Source: Nomia melanderi (Eukaryota > Arthropoda > Insecta > Hymenoptera > Halictidae). From it: a stretch of 64,000 nucleotides of DNA. Made by a program: the position numbers and the translations under genes. The stretch lies in NCBI RefSeq assembly GCF_051020985.1, contig NC_135010.1:3532001-3596000 (forward strand), written 5' to 3'. The notes beneath the pieces are model-generated. The model ran no database searches. It was not told where the DNA came from and saw only the letters and a list, made by a program, of their open reading frames with translations. Below, piece after piece: positions 48,746 through 60,355 of this stretch; within the stretch, counting starts at the first letter, position 1; each line of letters begins with the position of its first letter.

Positions 48746-49995
48746 AACTTGTGAGATTTGATTAACGTTTAAATATAATTAACGTTATGCAATAAAAAAC
48801 CAATAAAATCTATAGAAAAAAATTGAGAGATATTCTATTGACTTTTTTATCAATAATTGAAGTAAATGAGATAATATCAACAACTTATAATTATAAAATT
48901 TAATAGAAACTTATAACTAGACTTATTGCATACCTAATTACAAAATATAATTGCATAAACATTATAATATAGTTTCGTACATTATCTACTGTATTTTCCA
49001 TTTCTTTTAACCCTTTGTTTCATAAAGAGTATTAAAAGTAATTTTCATGATCAGATCGTTTCATTGTCGCGTATACAGAAATTCCAACGGTTCGGAGGCG
49101 TTCCAATGTAAACGGCCACAGAGGCTTGCATGGCAAATTGCACGGGCTTAATTTGCCAGCAATCGTTAAATAGCACTTAGTTGCTGATAAGATTGCGCGT
49201 GAATCATAATCTCGGTGATAAAGCACTTTTCATTACCGTTCTACCATCAATTGCCACGGAAGTAGAATTTATAGCGGAAGAAGTGTTTTTTTTTCCTACT
49301 TCGAAGGAATTAATCGTAGCATTTTCAGTATTGTGGAATTAATCTCGGCCGACCTTGACCGTTAACCGCGTGCAGCCTTGCCTTGAGCGAAATATTAATG
49401 TTTTTTCGATGAGCCGTCTCGTAAAGCACTGGCCGACTGTTGTCCTTCGCGACACAAATGAATGAGACTGCGGAAGGTTATGTGGCAAAATGGCCGCTAT
49501 AGCTTCACTTCGCTTTTGTCCATTCGCTCTACGTTTACAAACATTTATGTAAACTGTCCAAGCGTGCAGTCATCAGAATGAAACGGCTTACTAACAACCG
49601 TGTTATCAATTGGAGAGCACTGGTAGTGAACTCTTTGTGTATCAAACAGGGAATTTTTTAATAGAAATAAAATCGTCCAACGTTGCGTCAGATGTAGTCT
49701 GTGATGTGCTTTGGCACTATTGATGATTACTTGGGAAAGGAATATTGCAGTTGAATTTAAATAAATAGAGGAAATATATAATATATAGTATTATATATGT
49801 TATAATTATAAGTTTATTATAATATGATGATAAATTATGTTACAGTAAATTATTTAATTTCAAGAAGTAGAAATAATACTAACATTTCTATTGGTAAAGC
49901 ATTTTTCGAATAAAAATAACTTTTCAATTTTGACATTTGCAGTGACTTATATGAGAATTTTACGAGTGCTGATAAAGTAAAGGGTAAAAGCACTT
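48746..49995. other. Intergenic with CpG-richer island 49050-49640
   Basis: The minus frame 49032-49226 and others are incidental. No splice-supported exon. Confidence 0.45.
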
Positions 49996-50197
49996 TTAAC
50001 CTTTTGCCCAAAGACGATATTGTTTGAAACTAACTCGAAGGGAAATCAAAAGTGAATTGAGGAACAAAGCTATTTTATTCCAATATTTCACTTATTGATG
50101 TATTATACAAAGTTTAACATTAAATATCACATTTTATAGTTTTATTGCATCAAATCAAAAGGTCACTGAGAGTCATCTCTCGAGTGAAAAGGGTTAA
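49996..50197 (+). mobile_element. TTAA MITE family G (202 bp)
   Basis: The left end is TTAACCTTTTGCCCAAAGAC. The right end in reverse is TTAACCCTTTTCACTCGAGA. TTAA flanks both sides. Only about 12 bases of the ends are similar, so the pairing is plausible but not certain. Confidence 0.55.
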
Positions 50198-50884
50198 TAT
50201 CATAGAACCATTTACCTCCCAGTAGCGAAGTTAGCAGCTCTAATAAATGAGTGTGTCGGAGTTACACGATTTATTGCTGTCATATAATAAAGAGAGCTTG
50301 TTGAACATATTGTCGTTGAATGTGAAACAAATATAAATTCTGTCAACAGTAGTCACTTTAGTTTAATCGATAAAGTTTAACTCCTCTTATTAAAACGTCA
50401 ATATTTAGGTGAAATATCGAATAAATACACAATATTTCAAAAAGTACCATTTGATTACTGGTTTTAATACCCGCATGTTTAATGCTATTCGACACTGTGT
50501 CAGCATTTGACTGGAATCAATAGTAGTATTGATTTAGCATAATTCCAATAACTAAATGTAATGTGATGGCAATAGTATGATCCAATTAGCTTTTTAATGT
50601 CTTATCAAGGTACACACGGTATACTAGAAATATTAATTATGTCTTTTGAATTTTAATTACTTATATCTTTGGTATTGTTAGTGTTTAAAAATGAAAACAG
50701 ATATCTATTACAAAAATATGTTACTCAATATTTCGACTAAAATAAGTCACTCATAAATTACTTCGTTAATCATATCGTCAGAAAAATTGTGCGTACTGCG
50801 TAAATTTATGAGCGACACGATAAATATTTCCAGTACTATACATCAGTAAAATTCATAAGAAGAAACAAATATTCATTAAAATCT
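50198..50884. other. AT-rich intergenic, nothing seen
   Basis: No feature is supportable. Confidence 0.5.
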
Positions 50885-51100
50885 TTAATACTAGAACTTC
50901 TACATTGGCCAAAATGAGGGTTTCAGTTTGCTCATTTTGAAATTATATTTTCAAAGTGCTAAATATTCAAAATTATTTTAAAAATAAATATTCCCACTTA
51001 ATACTATAATAAATATACGAAGAAACCAAAAAGAGGTACATTGTTACAATTTTTTTTAAGGTTACATTTTAATCGTATTAAATGGTTGTTCTAGAGTTAA
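50885..51100 (-). mobile_element. TTAA MITE family B, second copy (216 bp)
   Basis: The left end is TTAATACTAGAACTTCTACA. The right end in reverse is TTAACTCTAGAACAACC. Internal blocks (ccaaaatga, actataataaatat, cgaagaaac, ttaatcgtattaaatg) match the reverse complement of the nested element at 45229, so it lies in the opposite orientation. Confidence 0.82.
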
Positions 51101-51237
51101 AAAAGAAATGTTTATTTCTGATTATCTGTTTCCTTTTATTTAGAAAAACAAAATGAAACGCGAAGGGGATCAGTAGTAAAAGTATTCAAAAGTGATACAA
51201 TACATATTTCCTATACTATACAGTTAATCATACATAC

Positions 51238-51420
51238 TTAACACTATAAATATTATTTGGTACATGTTTACGTCGATTTTGATAGATACAATTACACGAA
51301 TATGTATTCTAATTGTCTATTTTTAAATCTCTAATTTCCAAAATCTAAATGAACGAACATCAATTTCTCTAGGAGCGATAGAATAAACTGTACAATAAAT
51401 GTCCGTAAACCTAGTGTTAA
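51238..51420 (+). mobile_element. TTAA MITE family D-like (183 bp)
   Basis: The right end in reverse is TTAACACTAGGTTTACGGAC, matching the family D end at 18656-18820. The left end TTAACACTATAAATATT is weaker. TTAA flanks both sides. Confidence 0.6.
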
Positions 51421-51991
51421 TCACCTTTCTCTTACCATTTACAAAAGCAAAAGGAATGCGAACGAGATTGGTATGTAATAGTGAGTACAGTGCTGATTGG
51501 AGCGATGACATGTAAGGTGATGAGAGGAAAAGGGGTTGGCAAGCTCGTGGGGGCGATTTTTGTGATGGACAATGGGTTCAGATTGAAGGACTGCAAGGGT
51601 GTGTGACAAGCCAGGAAGGAAGGAGGAACAAGATGAGGACAATGGCAGGCAGAAGGGCTATTCGGTTTGAGGAGGAACTAGAAGAGGGAGATGAGGAAAT
51701 CGACAGGCGAGGGAAATATGACGGAAAAGGCTAAGGGGAGGAGGAGAATTAGAGGAGAGGGACAAACAGATACAGGGCTAGTCGTAGGAGACCAGGACTA
51801 CGGTTTCAAGGCTCGACCGATAAAATAGGGAAAGTACAACGGCTGACCTAGCCAGATGCCAAAAAAAGGGAAATGTAAAGGAAGATGATATACAACAGTA
51901 CCCTCTATAACGCGATTTAAAAAACCTTGAAAAATGAGGTTATAAATTAATAGACTGTCTATAAAAAACTGATACAAGCAGAGAACTAACA

Positions 51992-52169
51992 TAACCCCTT
52001 GCCTTACGATTTATTTTTTAATTACGATCGATACAACTACTTTACTATTATTCTAATAAGATTTAATTTTTATGATCTTTTAAAGCGTAGAACTTTGTAA
52101 TGACCACAAATAAAGTATAACAGATTTGTATTGTCATTTCCAGCATGGCATACTAGTGCAAAGGGTTAA
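51992..52169 (-). mobile_element. TTAA MITE family A, shortened copy (178 bp)
   Basis: Starts AACCCCTTGCCTTACGATTT with the block around acgatcgatacaactac, the reverse complement of the family's right end. It ends GTGCAAAGGGTTAA. About 70 bases shorter than full copies. Confidence 0.7.
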
Positions 52170-52323
52170 AAGACCGATAATTTCAAATTTTTTACAGGAG
52201 AGAGGAAATTAAGAATGATAAGGGTTCCTAAATTCAGAGTACAAAGAGAAATGAAAATATGGGCATGGTTATTGTAACAAAAAATAAGAAATATAGAGTA
52301 AAAGTGGGGACCTGAGAACGTAT

Positions 52324-53927
52324 TTTAAGGGGGGAAATACCTTTAGAACCTTAGAAAATTGCAACATTTTTTTTTCTATAGGATGTTAGTATAACATCTT
52401 AAGAGTATGGTGCCAAAGTTTTACAGCGAAATTCGGAGCCCTTCTGATGCTATACCCCATAATCGGGACTCATAGGCGGTAGCCCACCACAGGTATATAT
52501 TCACGCGCTCGTAGCGGAGGACCCGCCTTTTATAATTCCCTCGTTTCAATCATTGTAAACATGTTACTTTACATTGTTTGCGTTATACAAGAAAAATTAT
52601 CATACTGTAGGCTTCGAAATATTAAAAAAAAAAACGAAAAACCTCGGTGGAAAAGGCAAGCTGACTGATGCGCTTATCAGGAAACTCACCGCATACTATG
52701 GCTTAGCCATACGAAGAAATATTCATAGTGTGGAAAGTATGAAGAAAGCTATAATGGCCTCGTATTATCACTTACGCTCCACCAAAGAAAATCCAAGGCA
52801 CGAATACTGCCTGGTAGGAAATGACAGCTGGTGCAAGTGGCAGAAAGCTCTAGCTACAGGAGCAAATTTGGACCTTATAGAACATCCTGCACCACTACAT
52901 CTACTCGTGCAGAAGCACATCCTACCAATTTAAGAAGATTTATCTGAAAAGAATCCACTTGAGAGGTGCTTGGGCGGACACACTCAGAACAATAACGAGA
53001 GTTTCAACTTAACTGTTTGGCGCTTCGCTCCAAAGCACCTGCACTCAGGAAGAAAAATTATTGAAATTGCAGCATATTTGGCAGCTGGCTTATTTAACGA
53101 AGGATATGCTTCAGTTTTAAGAAGTATGAGTGCTTTGAATATTGTAATTGGAAAACAAGCAAAAACATACGCCGACAAAATCGACGAACAGAGAATAATT
53201 CGACAGGACCGACGCACCTCATTAACTACCAAAGTGGCTCGAAAGAAGAGAGCAACGTATGGAGGAAAATCAGCTTTATGAGGTAACAGAAGGAATATTG
53301 TATGGCGCAGGAATCGCAGACTAGCTGATAAGTCATTGAAATTATTGAGTTATCACTTATCGAAACTTTAAACGTGTTTATCTCAAAACTATATTTTCGA
53401 AATCGGTGGAATCAATAACTCAAAAACTACTCAATCAATCTTGCTGAAATTTTGCACTCATATCTATAACAATATTGTCTTCTATATGAATCTAGAGATA
53501 TGAAATAAATTGTAAATACAAGTACCTTTTTATTGCAAAATATAGCGAAAATTTCATATAAAATTCAAAGTTTCTGTTTAAAAGCGTGTCATTTCTTCAA
53601 TTTTCAATATTTTTCACTTTCTGTAGGTTCATCTACAAACTGTAAGTGTTAGTTATCGAAATATGTCTTGCTAGTTTGTTTCAAATCAATGTGGCCAAAG
53701 CTACAGCTTACACCATTTAATACGTCGCACCACAACCTTCCCGAAAAACAGGGACATAACTCCGCCGTTTTTAAATATTTTGGAAAATAAAAAATACGTT
53801 GTAATAGAGAAAGAATATAATAAATGATAATCAAAGTTTCAAAAATGTAAAACAATCCTTTCCTTTACAAAAGAATTAATAAAGATAAGCTCTTTTTCAT
53901 CCTTCTAAAGGTATCTCCCCCCTTAAA
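52324..53927 (+). mobile_element. Mutator-like (Phantom-type) DNA element, 1.6 kb
   Basis: The left end is TTTAAGGGGGGAAATACCTT. The right end in reverse is TTTAAGGGGGGAGATACCTT. The terminal repeats extend 25 bases with one mismatch. It encloses a transposase relic (52574-53281) of the Mutator-like transposase domain found in animal MULEs. A TTAA follows the G run at both ends, so the ends could be read as TTAA-flanked GGGGGG repeats. No clear 8-10 base target duplication is visible. It lies inside LINE-like sequence. Confidence 0.85.
52574..53281 (+). pseudogene. Broken Mutator-like transposase, C-terminal part
   Basis: One frame runs the whole length with a single internal TAA at 52931-52933. 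Before it stand GKGKLTDALIRKLTAYYGLA, MKKAIMASYYHLRSTKENP and HEYC...WCKWQKA. After it stand EDLSEKNPLERCLGG and HTQNNNESFNLTVW. These are typical of the Mutator-like transposase domain of animal MULEs. The N-terminal half with the first catalytic aspartates is missing: only about 250 bases separate the frame from the left terminal repeat. Both losses mean no active enzyme. Recent decay is suggested because the rest is readable. Confidence 0.8.
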
Positions 53928-54270
53928 TAGAAGATGAGGTTGAGAAAAAGGGGAAACTGATACAAGGGGATGAGGAAAAGAGAGAGAGAGAAGAATAGAA
54001 GGAAGGAGAATATTGATAAGAGAGGACAGAAAAGATAAGTGAGTAGCTATTAATAGACAGGTTAAAATACAGCGATAGCGGTAAAGATGGGTGGATAAAA
54101 GATACAGAGGAAATGAGTAGGTTAAGGTTAAGCTTAAGGCGCAGGCTAAGAGGAAATGATATATTTGAACAGGTACTGTAAACAGAAAGTTTGTACAAGA
54201 TGTAAATACAGGATCATTATGTAATGTAGTTGTAGGAAGTTATAGTCAAGGCAATAAACAATAATATTCT

Positions 54271-54299
54271 ATTATTATTATTATTATTATTATTATTAT
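54271..54299 (+). repeat. (ATT)n microsatellite tail
   Basis: About nine ATT units following an AATAAACAATAAT block. Read here as the 3' tail of the retrotransposon remnant. Confidence 0.9.
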
Positions 54300-54545
54300 C
54301 AACCTGTAATTTTTTATGCAAATTGAATTAATTTAGAATATATTTACAAAAATAGAATTTGCAATAGAAAATATTTTTTCTTAGAAAATATATGGTATGT
54401 ATACTGATTTACAAGAATATTTAAAATTGATGTATTTGTAATAGAAATGGACATTCCAGACCATATCACATTATTCTCGTCATACATACGGAAATTACAA
54501 AATATCTACTATCCGGTGAATACAACATCATTATTAATATCGATT

Positions 54546-54801
54546 TTAACACTTTGACTGCTCGAATTCAGGTGAAACTATTTTTTAGATAAACGTAAAC
54601 ATTAATTTTCTTGGTGATGTATGAATCGAACTGAGTTTTCTTGGTGACCCATCGAATGAACTAAATTTTGTTAAATATATGAAACATGAGAAAAATAGTA
54701 CAGCAATCGTTATGAAGAACCTAAACTTGTCAGTTTTTGCTTCATTAAGAAAACCGTTTTGACTCCATTACAATTTCAATGAATGCCAGTTAAAATGTTA
54801 A
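54546..54801 (+). mobile_element. TTAA MITE, family F-like (256 bp)
   Basis: The left end is TTAACACTTTGACTGCTCGA. The right end in reverse is TTAACATTTTAACTGGCATT. 13 of the first 15 bases match. The GACTGC core resembles family F at 36073. Confidence 0.65.
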
Positions 54802-56037
54802 ATACCTTTACATCCCACATATTCTCTTGTATTACGTGCATTCTGAACAATTTTCAATGTTCAAACCCATAAATGCATCAAAATCTACAATCCAATTGCG
54901 ATTACTGCGATCGAGCGTTATGTATAGATCGGTGGCCGACGAAGTGCGTTTCCACAATGAACTCGCGATAACGATTTCATCTCTTTGGCGCCGGTCGACG
55001 TGATAATTGAATGGGCTTGAACGGACGGTGGCGTAAATTGCTTCTAATTTTATGCATTTTTATCGGGCGTCTGGTGTCCGTTTCATTCTTCGTCTATCCG
55101 TGAATAAGTGAAACGATAATCGTGGGGCGCGCACGCGTGATGATTTATGCCAATGATAAATACTGCGACAGTGACGCGAGCCGTGCGGAGTCGCTCGCGC
55201 GAGATTAATCATCGGTCTATCACGAAAACCAGTTAGTCGATCGTAACACGGCTAATCTATTCGGTTATTGAGGATAATAACCTGGTGGTTCGATAACGTT
55301 TCTCTCTCTTGCGTCTGCTCGTTACCAAGGCATCGCCTCTGTAGTCCGAATTATTTGACGTCTAATCGCTATACGCTCTATTTGTTGCATCTAATTCTGG
55401 AATAGTCGGGATAGTCGCTAATTACACGTTACATACTGCGGTTCGTTACCGTGGTAAATACACCCGACCCTCGATTTATGCGAAAATCCATTCTACGTGG
55501 ATTCGCGAATGAAAATCGCGTAAACAGAGTCTGTTATTGCAAGAGAAAACAAAATATTGGAAGGAAAAGCTGGTGTAAGTTTTAGAAACACATATGAACT
55601 ACTAATCTTGTAATAAATTTTCTGTTTAAAGTTTCTATGGCAACCGTAATGAACGCTTCGACTATTTTCATCAATTACCCCTGTATTACTTATTTTAAAA
55701 ATAATATGAATATATACGAATAATATTGTAAAATAAGATTAAATTAAGAATAATAAATGAATACTTCGTTGATAGTCTTCACTCATTAGCCAAATCAATT
55801 AACTCCATAAAACAAAAGTGGAGAAAAGTGATGTAATCGCTATATATTAATTGTTAAAATTTCCTTTTAAATAGAAAATTAAATAGTCATTATAGAATGT
55901 ATGTTACTCAATTCTTACAGGCGTAGCTTTAATGTAAAGAATATGTAAAACCTATGAATTTTAAATGTATCTTTTGGATAGTTTAATCTCTCTTGGTAAT
56001 TAATTTTCATTTAGACGTAAGAAAGTAAATACTGTTG
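54802..56037. other. Intergenic with CpG-rich island 54890-55560
   Basis: Dense CpG with no long open frame. It looks like regulatory rather than coding sequence. Confidence 0.45.
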
Positions 56038-56286
56038 TTGATCCCTTGCCCTATGATTTACTTCTCAACTATGATCGATAAAACTACTCTTCTATTAATA
56101 ATTTATTGAAAAAGAGAAAATGCTAGGCATATTCCATGTCTATGTTTGCTCTGAAGTATAATTATCGATAACAGAAGAGTAATATTAAATGTGAATTCAG
56201 AAAAGTTCAGTAATATTCATCATTGTTAAACTTTGTTTAAAATCTTCTTTATGAGTCTGACACATTATTGTAAAGCAAGGAGTTAA
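56038..56286 (-). mobile_element. TTAA MITE family A, reverse orientation (249 bp)
   Basis: Starts TTGATCCCTTGCCCTATGAT and ends TTGTAAAGCAAGGAGTTAA. Internal blocks are reverse complements of the plus-oriented copies. Confidence 0.85.
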
Positions 56287-58740
56287 GTAACGTTTGCAGA
56301 AAAAAATGGTTGTAATCATTCATTCTGACTTTATGAGCTTATCTTTCTTGACCGCCTGTTGATTCACGCTCATTAAACCTTTGCTGTTCTATACGTGAGT
56401 TGTATCGATTTTAGTGTTACTGAATAAGATGGAATAACTAATTAAATAAATTAAAAATTATCCATTTTTTAAAAAGTATTGAAGAATAGATTAGTATTTA
56501 GAATTATCAAAATGGTTACAATTTTATTAAAAAAAGAAAAATTATCAAAAATTTCAAACAGAATTTAGAACATAAATGCAATTCTTTTGAATTTAAATGA
56601 AATACTGTTTTCTTAGTTTTTCTCTTAGATTTTATTCAGATCAGTATTTGATTATGTTAACCTTAAATAAACTAAAGGTTTAAATATTTAATTGATATGC
56701 CTTATTGAAAAGGTTTATGAATAATTTACAATAATTTAGATTACAAAAGGTTAAAGAGATACTGTTTCTAACATTATTAATTATAAAAACGCATAGATCG
56801 ACGCATAGATCAATGAAAATACTGGATTCATTTTATATCCAATTTACTCACGCGGGAGCAGCTGCCAGCAGCTCAACGTGGAAATACTATTACTTGTAAT
56901 AAACTGTCGTTGATAGTCACGTAGCTATTTTTTTCACTAACAGTTCGGAAGAGAATAGGTTTATAGATTGAATTGAATGTCCGCTGCTGCTGAACTGTTA
57001 AAAATTATTATTGTGAAAACGATTTAATAGTGAACATAAATGGATATTATATGCGTCATTAATTTCGGAAACAATGTCTGTCGTAATGGATACCTACGCG
57101 TTTTTAACACTATGTTAATGACTAAAACAAAATTATATAATATATTGCATGTATCTGTCAGATTCAATAATTATTTAAATATTTGTTTACGCGTATGTAT
57201 TAATCTTTTCTTTATAATTAAAAATCATATAATTATGTAAAGTACAATAATTAGAAATTTTATAATCTTTCATTCGCTTTTCAAAAGTTACCTAAATAAA
57301 AATAATTTTCAGGTCCACAATAAATATATTTATTATTTATTTTGTTTTCTCTGTTAGGTCAAATTATTTATTTTACTTATACAATGAATAATTTATATTC
57401 AAATTATATTATTGTGTTACTGTTAGTCTTTGCAAACACTTTCTCTAGCAGAAACATTTACAAAATTATTAAAATTTATGTCGGAAATAATCTAGTACCT
57501 TAAGATACTTTATAGCCTTATTTAAAAATAACATAATAAACAAATAATTACTTTTAAATCGTTCACAATTTTGAATGAACTGAAAATACTTTTGTATATT
57601 GCTGTAGCAGGTAGTCGTGTTGGCACAAAATTAAAATATCTATCATTCTTATTATTTTCGTCAAATATAAAAACATGGAAATAACATAACAAAACAAATT
57701 GTTTCCTCGCAGTATGTATTTGCTTAAAGAACGATCGGTATAGGCCAAGTAAACATTACTTTCCAAATATTTTCGTAACTGTCTTCAAAATGAATTTTCT
57801 CCACGCTGCGACCGCTCACGTGAAAATTCTGTTCTGCGTTTTCAATTTCTTTTTGCATATGGAATCATCTACGCCGGTTATACCACTCACTGCACACATC
57901 GAGGGGTTTACAAACCGGGTGATTTTTGATAGTATAAATAGTGAAATAAGAAAACCACTGGTGGGTTATTGAAAAGCGTACATAAAATTTTCGTTTTATT
58001 TCATGTAATAAAAATCATTTACGGTTAACACAATTGCATTTAAAATTTAATTAAAAGTCAAGATTATTGTAAGTTAATAATTTTGCATGGGACAATTAAT
58101 AACTTTAAACTTTAAACAGTGCATAACGCAATGCTTTTTCAATAAACAAATAATCCTTCGTTAATAAATTGAAAGTAAACAATGTATTAATAAAGACAGC
58201 TTATTATATGTCATATTTTTTAGTTACTCTTTATGACTTATATTGTTTATAAAACAATATAATTGTATCATAAAATTGTTACATTATCCAACTTGTCCTT
58301 TTATTAAGCAAAATAAAAACTTTTCGAAAAAGGATGGGAAAATCCCTGAATGTTTCGATATTATTAAAAATAAATGACTATTTAAGTCTTCTTCTTGTTT
58401 GTAACTCAATATTGCTCAATTTTACTCCATTTTTTAATTCGAAATTTACGTACATATAAATAAATAATATTTTTACAATACATAAGCTTTAAATCACAAT
58501 AAAGAATTTACAACTTGAATTTTTTAATTCTCATTCAACCACCTTATAATATCGAATCTAATTACTAAACTTTCAAATAAAAACTAATAAATATAATTTT
58601 TCTCATTACTTTATTTTATCAATACTATCCTTTTCCAACTTAAAACAACTATTTTCATGTTATCAATATTTACAGGTTAAATAAAATTTTCCTGTACGTT
58701 TTTTCCGTAGATCAATCATAGAAGAATCGATCTTGACTTT
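56287..58740. other. AT-rich intergenic, no supported gene
   Basis: A slightly GC-richer patch at 57770-57960 has short open frames on both strands, none with consistent splice sites. Nothing is called. Confidence 0.45.
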
Positions 58741-59496
58741 CGTCACACCCTGTACATCGCACGAAATTACTACATAAGCGCGGCCCGTTGGGATCGTGAA
58801 AAACCAAGCAGCAACAGGCTGTGAAGGAAAACAGTAACGGTGAGCGGGGAGTTTCCCCAGTTCTTGAAATGGAACAGCGACCCGAGGTCTATTAATCTTC
58901 GAGTTCGTGAGTTATTTATGAGCTGCGCGGCCGGATATAAAGTTTTTCACGGGTTCCGGCATTGATCCCCGAAAGGATACGCGGAAATTCCCGCAGCTCG
59001 TCAACATTGCTGACCCTAAGAATATAGTTGCGGGATTATTTAATATTTAGCGGAATGGCACAGGGGTTAAAGATGTCTTTTTAGTTTACAATTTTATAGT
59101 TTTGCTTACTTATAGTGGCACCCCGTGTTATATCCTCCCAATTTACGTCGTTTCGCAGTTATATCGTCTCCACGTAACGCGGTAGTCAATTGTTTTTAAT
59201 CAATATTTCTTGCTCTACGCGTTTAGTTGTAACATTCGAACTACCGTATAAAAACTCTAAAACTGTATCTATTGAAAGTCCGCAAACGGACTGATCACTA
59301 TCTGATATCGCGATAATCACGAATCTGATCACTCAGACGAGAGTGCCAGCTTCGCTGTAACGAAAATAGGTATGGAGAGGCTAACTTTTCGCGAGGAGAG
59401 TGTCACTAAAGTGCCCGTGGGTACCGATTTAGACACCCTTGATATAAGACATAGAAGAATGATAAGAAACATTTAAATAGTCGTTCTCATGTGTAG
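58741..59496. promoter_or_regulatory. CpG-rich region upstream of the candidate exon at 59522
   Basis: CpG-rich, GC-elevated sequence extending directly into the candidate exon, compatible with a promoter and 5' UTR. No TATA or initiator motif is decisive. Confidence 0.3.
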
Positions 59497-59521
59497 AACT
59501 TACTGGCAAGAGGTGTCCCCG

Positions 59522-59763
59522 ATGAACTGGGACACCCTGTACAAAACGCTCAAAATTCTCGTGGCAGTCAACGCGTTACAGCGAGCCGTCAACTGCAGCA
59601 TTGTCGACGCGGAACAATCGGCCGATACTTTCCGCGCGGAGGGAGATCTCGAGGAGCGTTTCCCGCGTTCACAGCCCAATGGAAAATCGATCGGTCTGCG
59701 CCAAAGTTTCGACGGGTTCCCGATTACCGGGGATCACTGGGATTGGAATTCGAAAGAAATTAG
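59522..59763 (+). CDS. Candidate first coding exon of an unknown secreted protein
   Basis: An acceptor-like tcgttctcatgtgtag ends at 59496. The first ATG in frame after it is 59522. The reading begins MNWDTLYKTLKILVAVNALQ and continues RAVNC, a plausible signal peptide with cleavage near the cysteine. A hydrophilic region with DLEERFPRSQPNGKS and FPITGDHWDWNSKE follows. The minus strand is closed in all frames here. The frame continues to a stop at 59912, but after 59763 it runs into sequence starting TTAACACTTTCGCTGCC, which looks like a transposon end, and loses coding character. No good donor lies before that point, so the exon boundary is unresolved. I do not recognise the family. Confidence 0.45.
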
Positions 59764-59960
59764 ATTAACACTTTCGCTGCCGTTCAAACTTCATTTGCTC
59801 GCACATCGGCACCGATATACTAGTGCATGCTTCCTTTGCTCTTGCACTCGTGAACGCGCTATTTCGTTATCGACCGTTATTTGGTTAAACCAGTTGTCAG
59901 AAATCAATAAGTAACGATGGTAGGTAACTATCACTGCGATGGAATTTTGCTGTTTTAACT
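59761..59960 (+). repeat. Possible TTAA element end after the candidate exon
   Basis: TTAACACTTTCGCTGCCGTT resembles the left ends of the TTAA MITEs in this window. No matching right end was found, so the extent is a guess. Confidence 0.25.
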
Positions 59961-60125
59961 GTTGCAGCAGTATTTGCTATTGAACTTGTGCGTTTAGTGG
60001 AAATTGCAGTTGGGCCTTTGAAATGTATTTATTCTCTAGTAGATGTGATTAATCTACTGATGCATATAGTAATTGATGAGTATTTATATTGATAATTGTT
60101 CATATTGGAGAGATGAAAATAGTTT

Positions 60126-60355
60126 TTAATCCCTTGCTTTATAATAACGTGTCAACATAGTGGTGATGATTTCTAACAGAACATAACAAATATAAATATT
60201 ATTCAATTTTGGTGCATTTATTATCAATAATTATGCTTAGAGCAAACATAGACATGGAGTATGCCTAGAATTTTCATCCTTTTTCAATGAATTATTAATT
60301 ATAAATTAGGTGTATCGATTATAGGTGAAACATAAACTGTAGAGCAAGGGGTTAA
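60126..60355 (+). mobile_element. TTAA MITE family A (230 bp)
   Basis: Left end TTAATCCCTTGCTTTATAAT, right end GTAGAGCAAGGGGTTAA. Internal caaacatagacatggagtat and cgattataggtgaaa blocks match the family. Confidence 0.85.

Larger units (their letters stand above)
51480..54299 (+). mobile_element. Non-LTR retrotransposon 3' remnant, interrupted by two DNA elements
   Basis: A purine-rich, strand-asymmetric sequence at 51480-51991, 52170-52323 and 53928-54260 ends in aaggcaataaacaataat followed by (ATT)n. That is how many insect LINEs end. The same purine-rich style continues on both sides of the inserted family A MITE and the Mutator-like element. No reverse transcriptase domain is readable, so class is inferred from the tail. 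Confidence 0.5.

Noticed and set aside
57563..57972. Open frames on both strands, with a GAAA/gtaatg donor-like site on the minus strand
   Set aside because: In-frame stops interrupt every spliced reading I tried and no family is recognisable.
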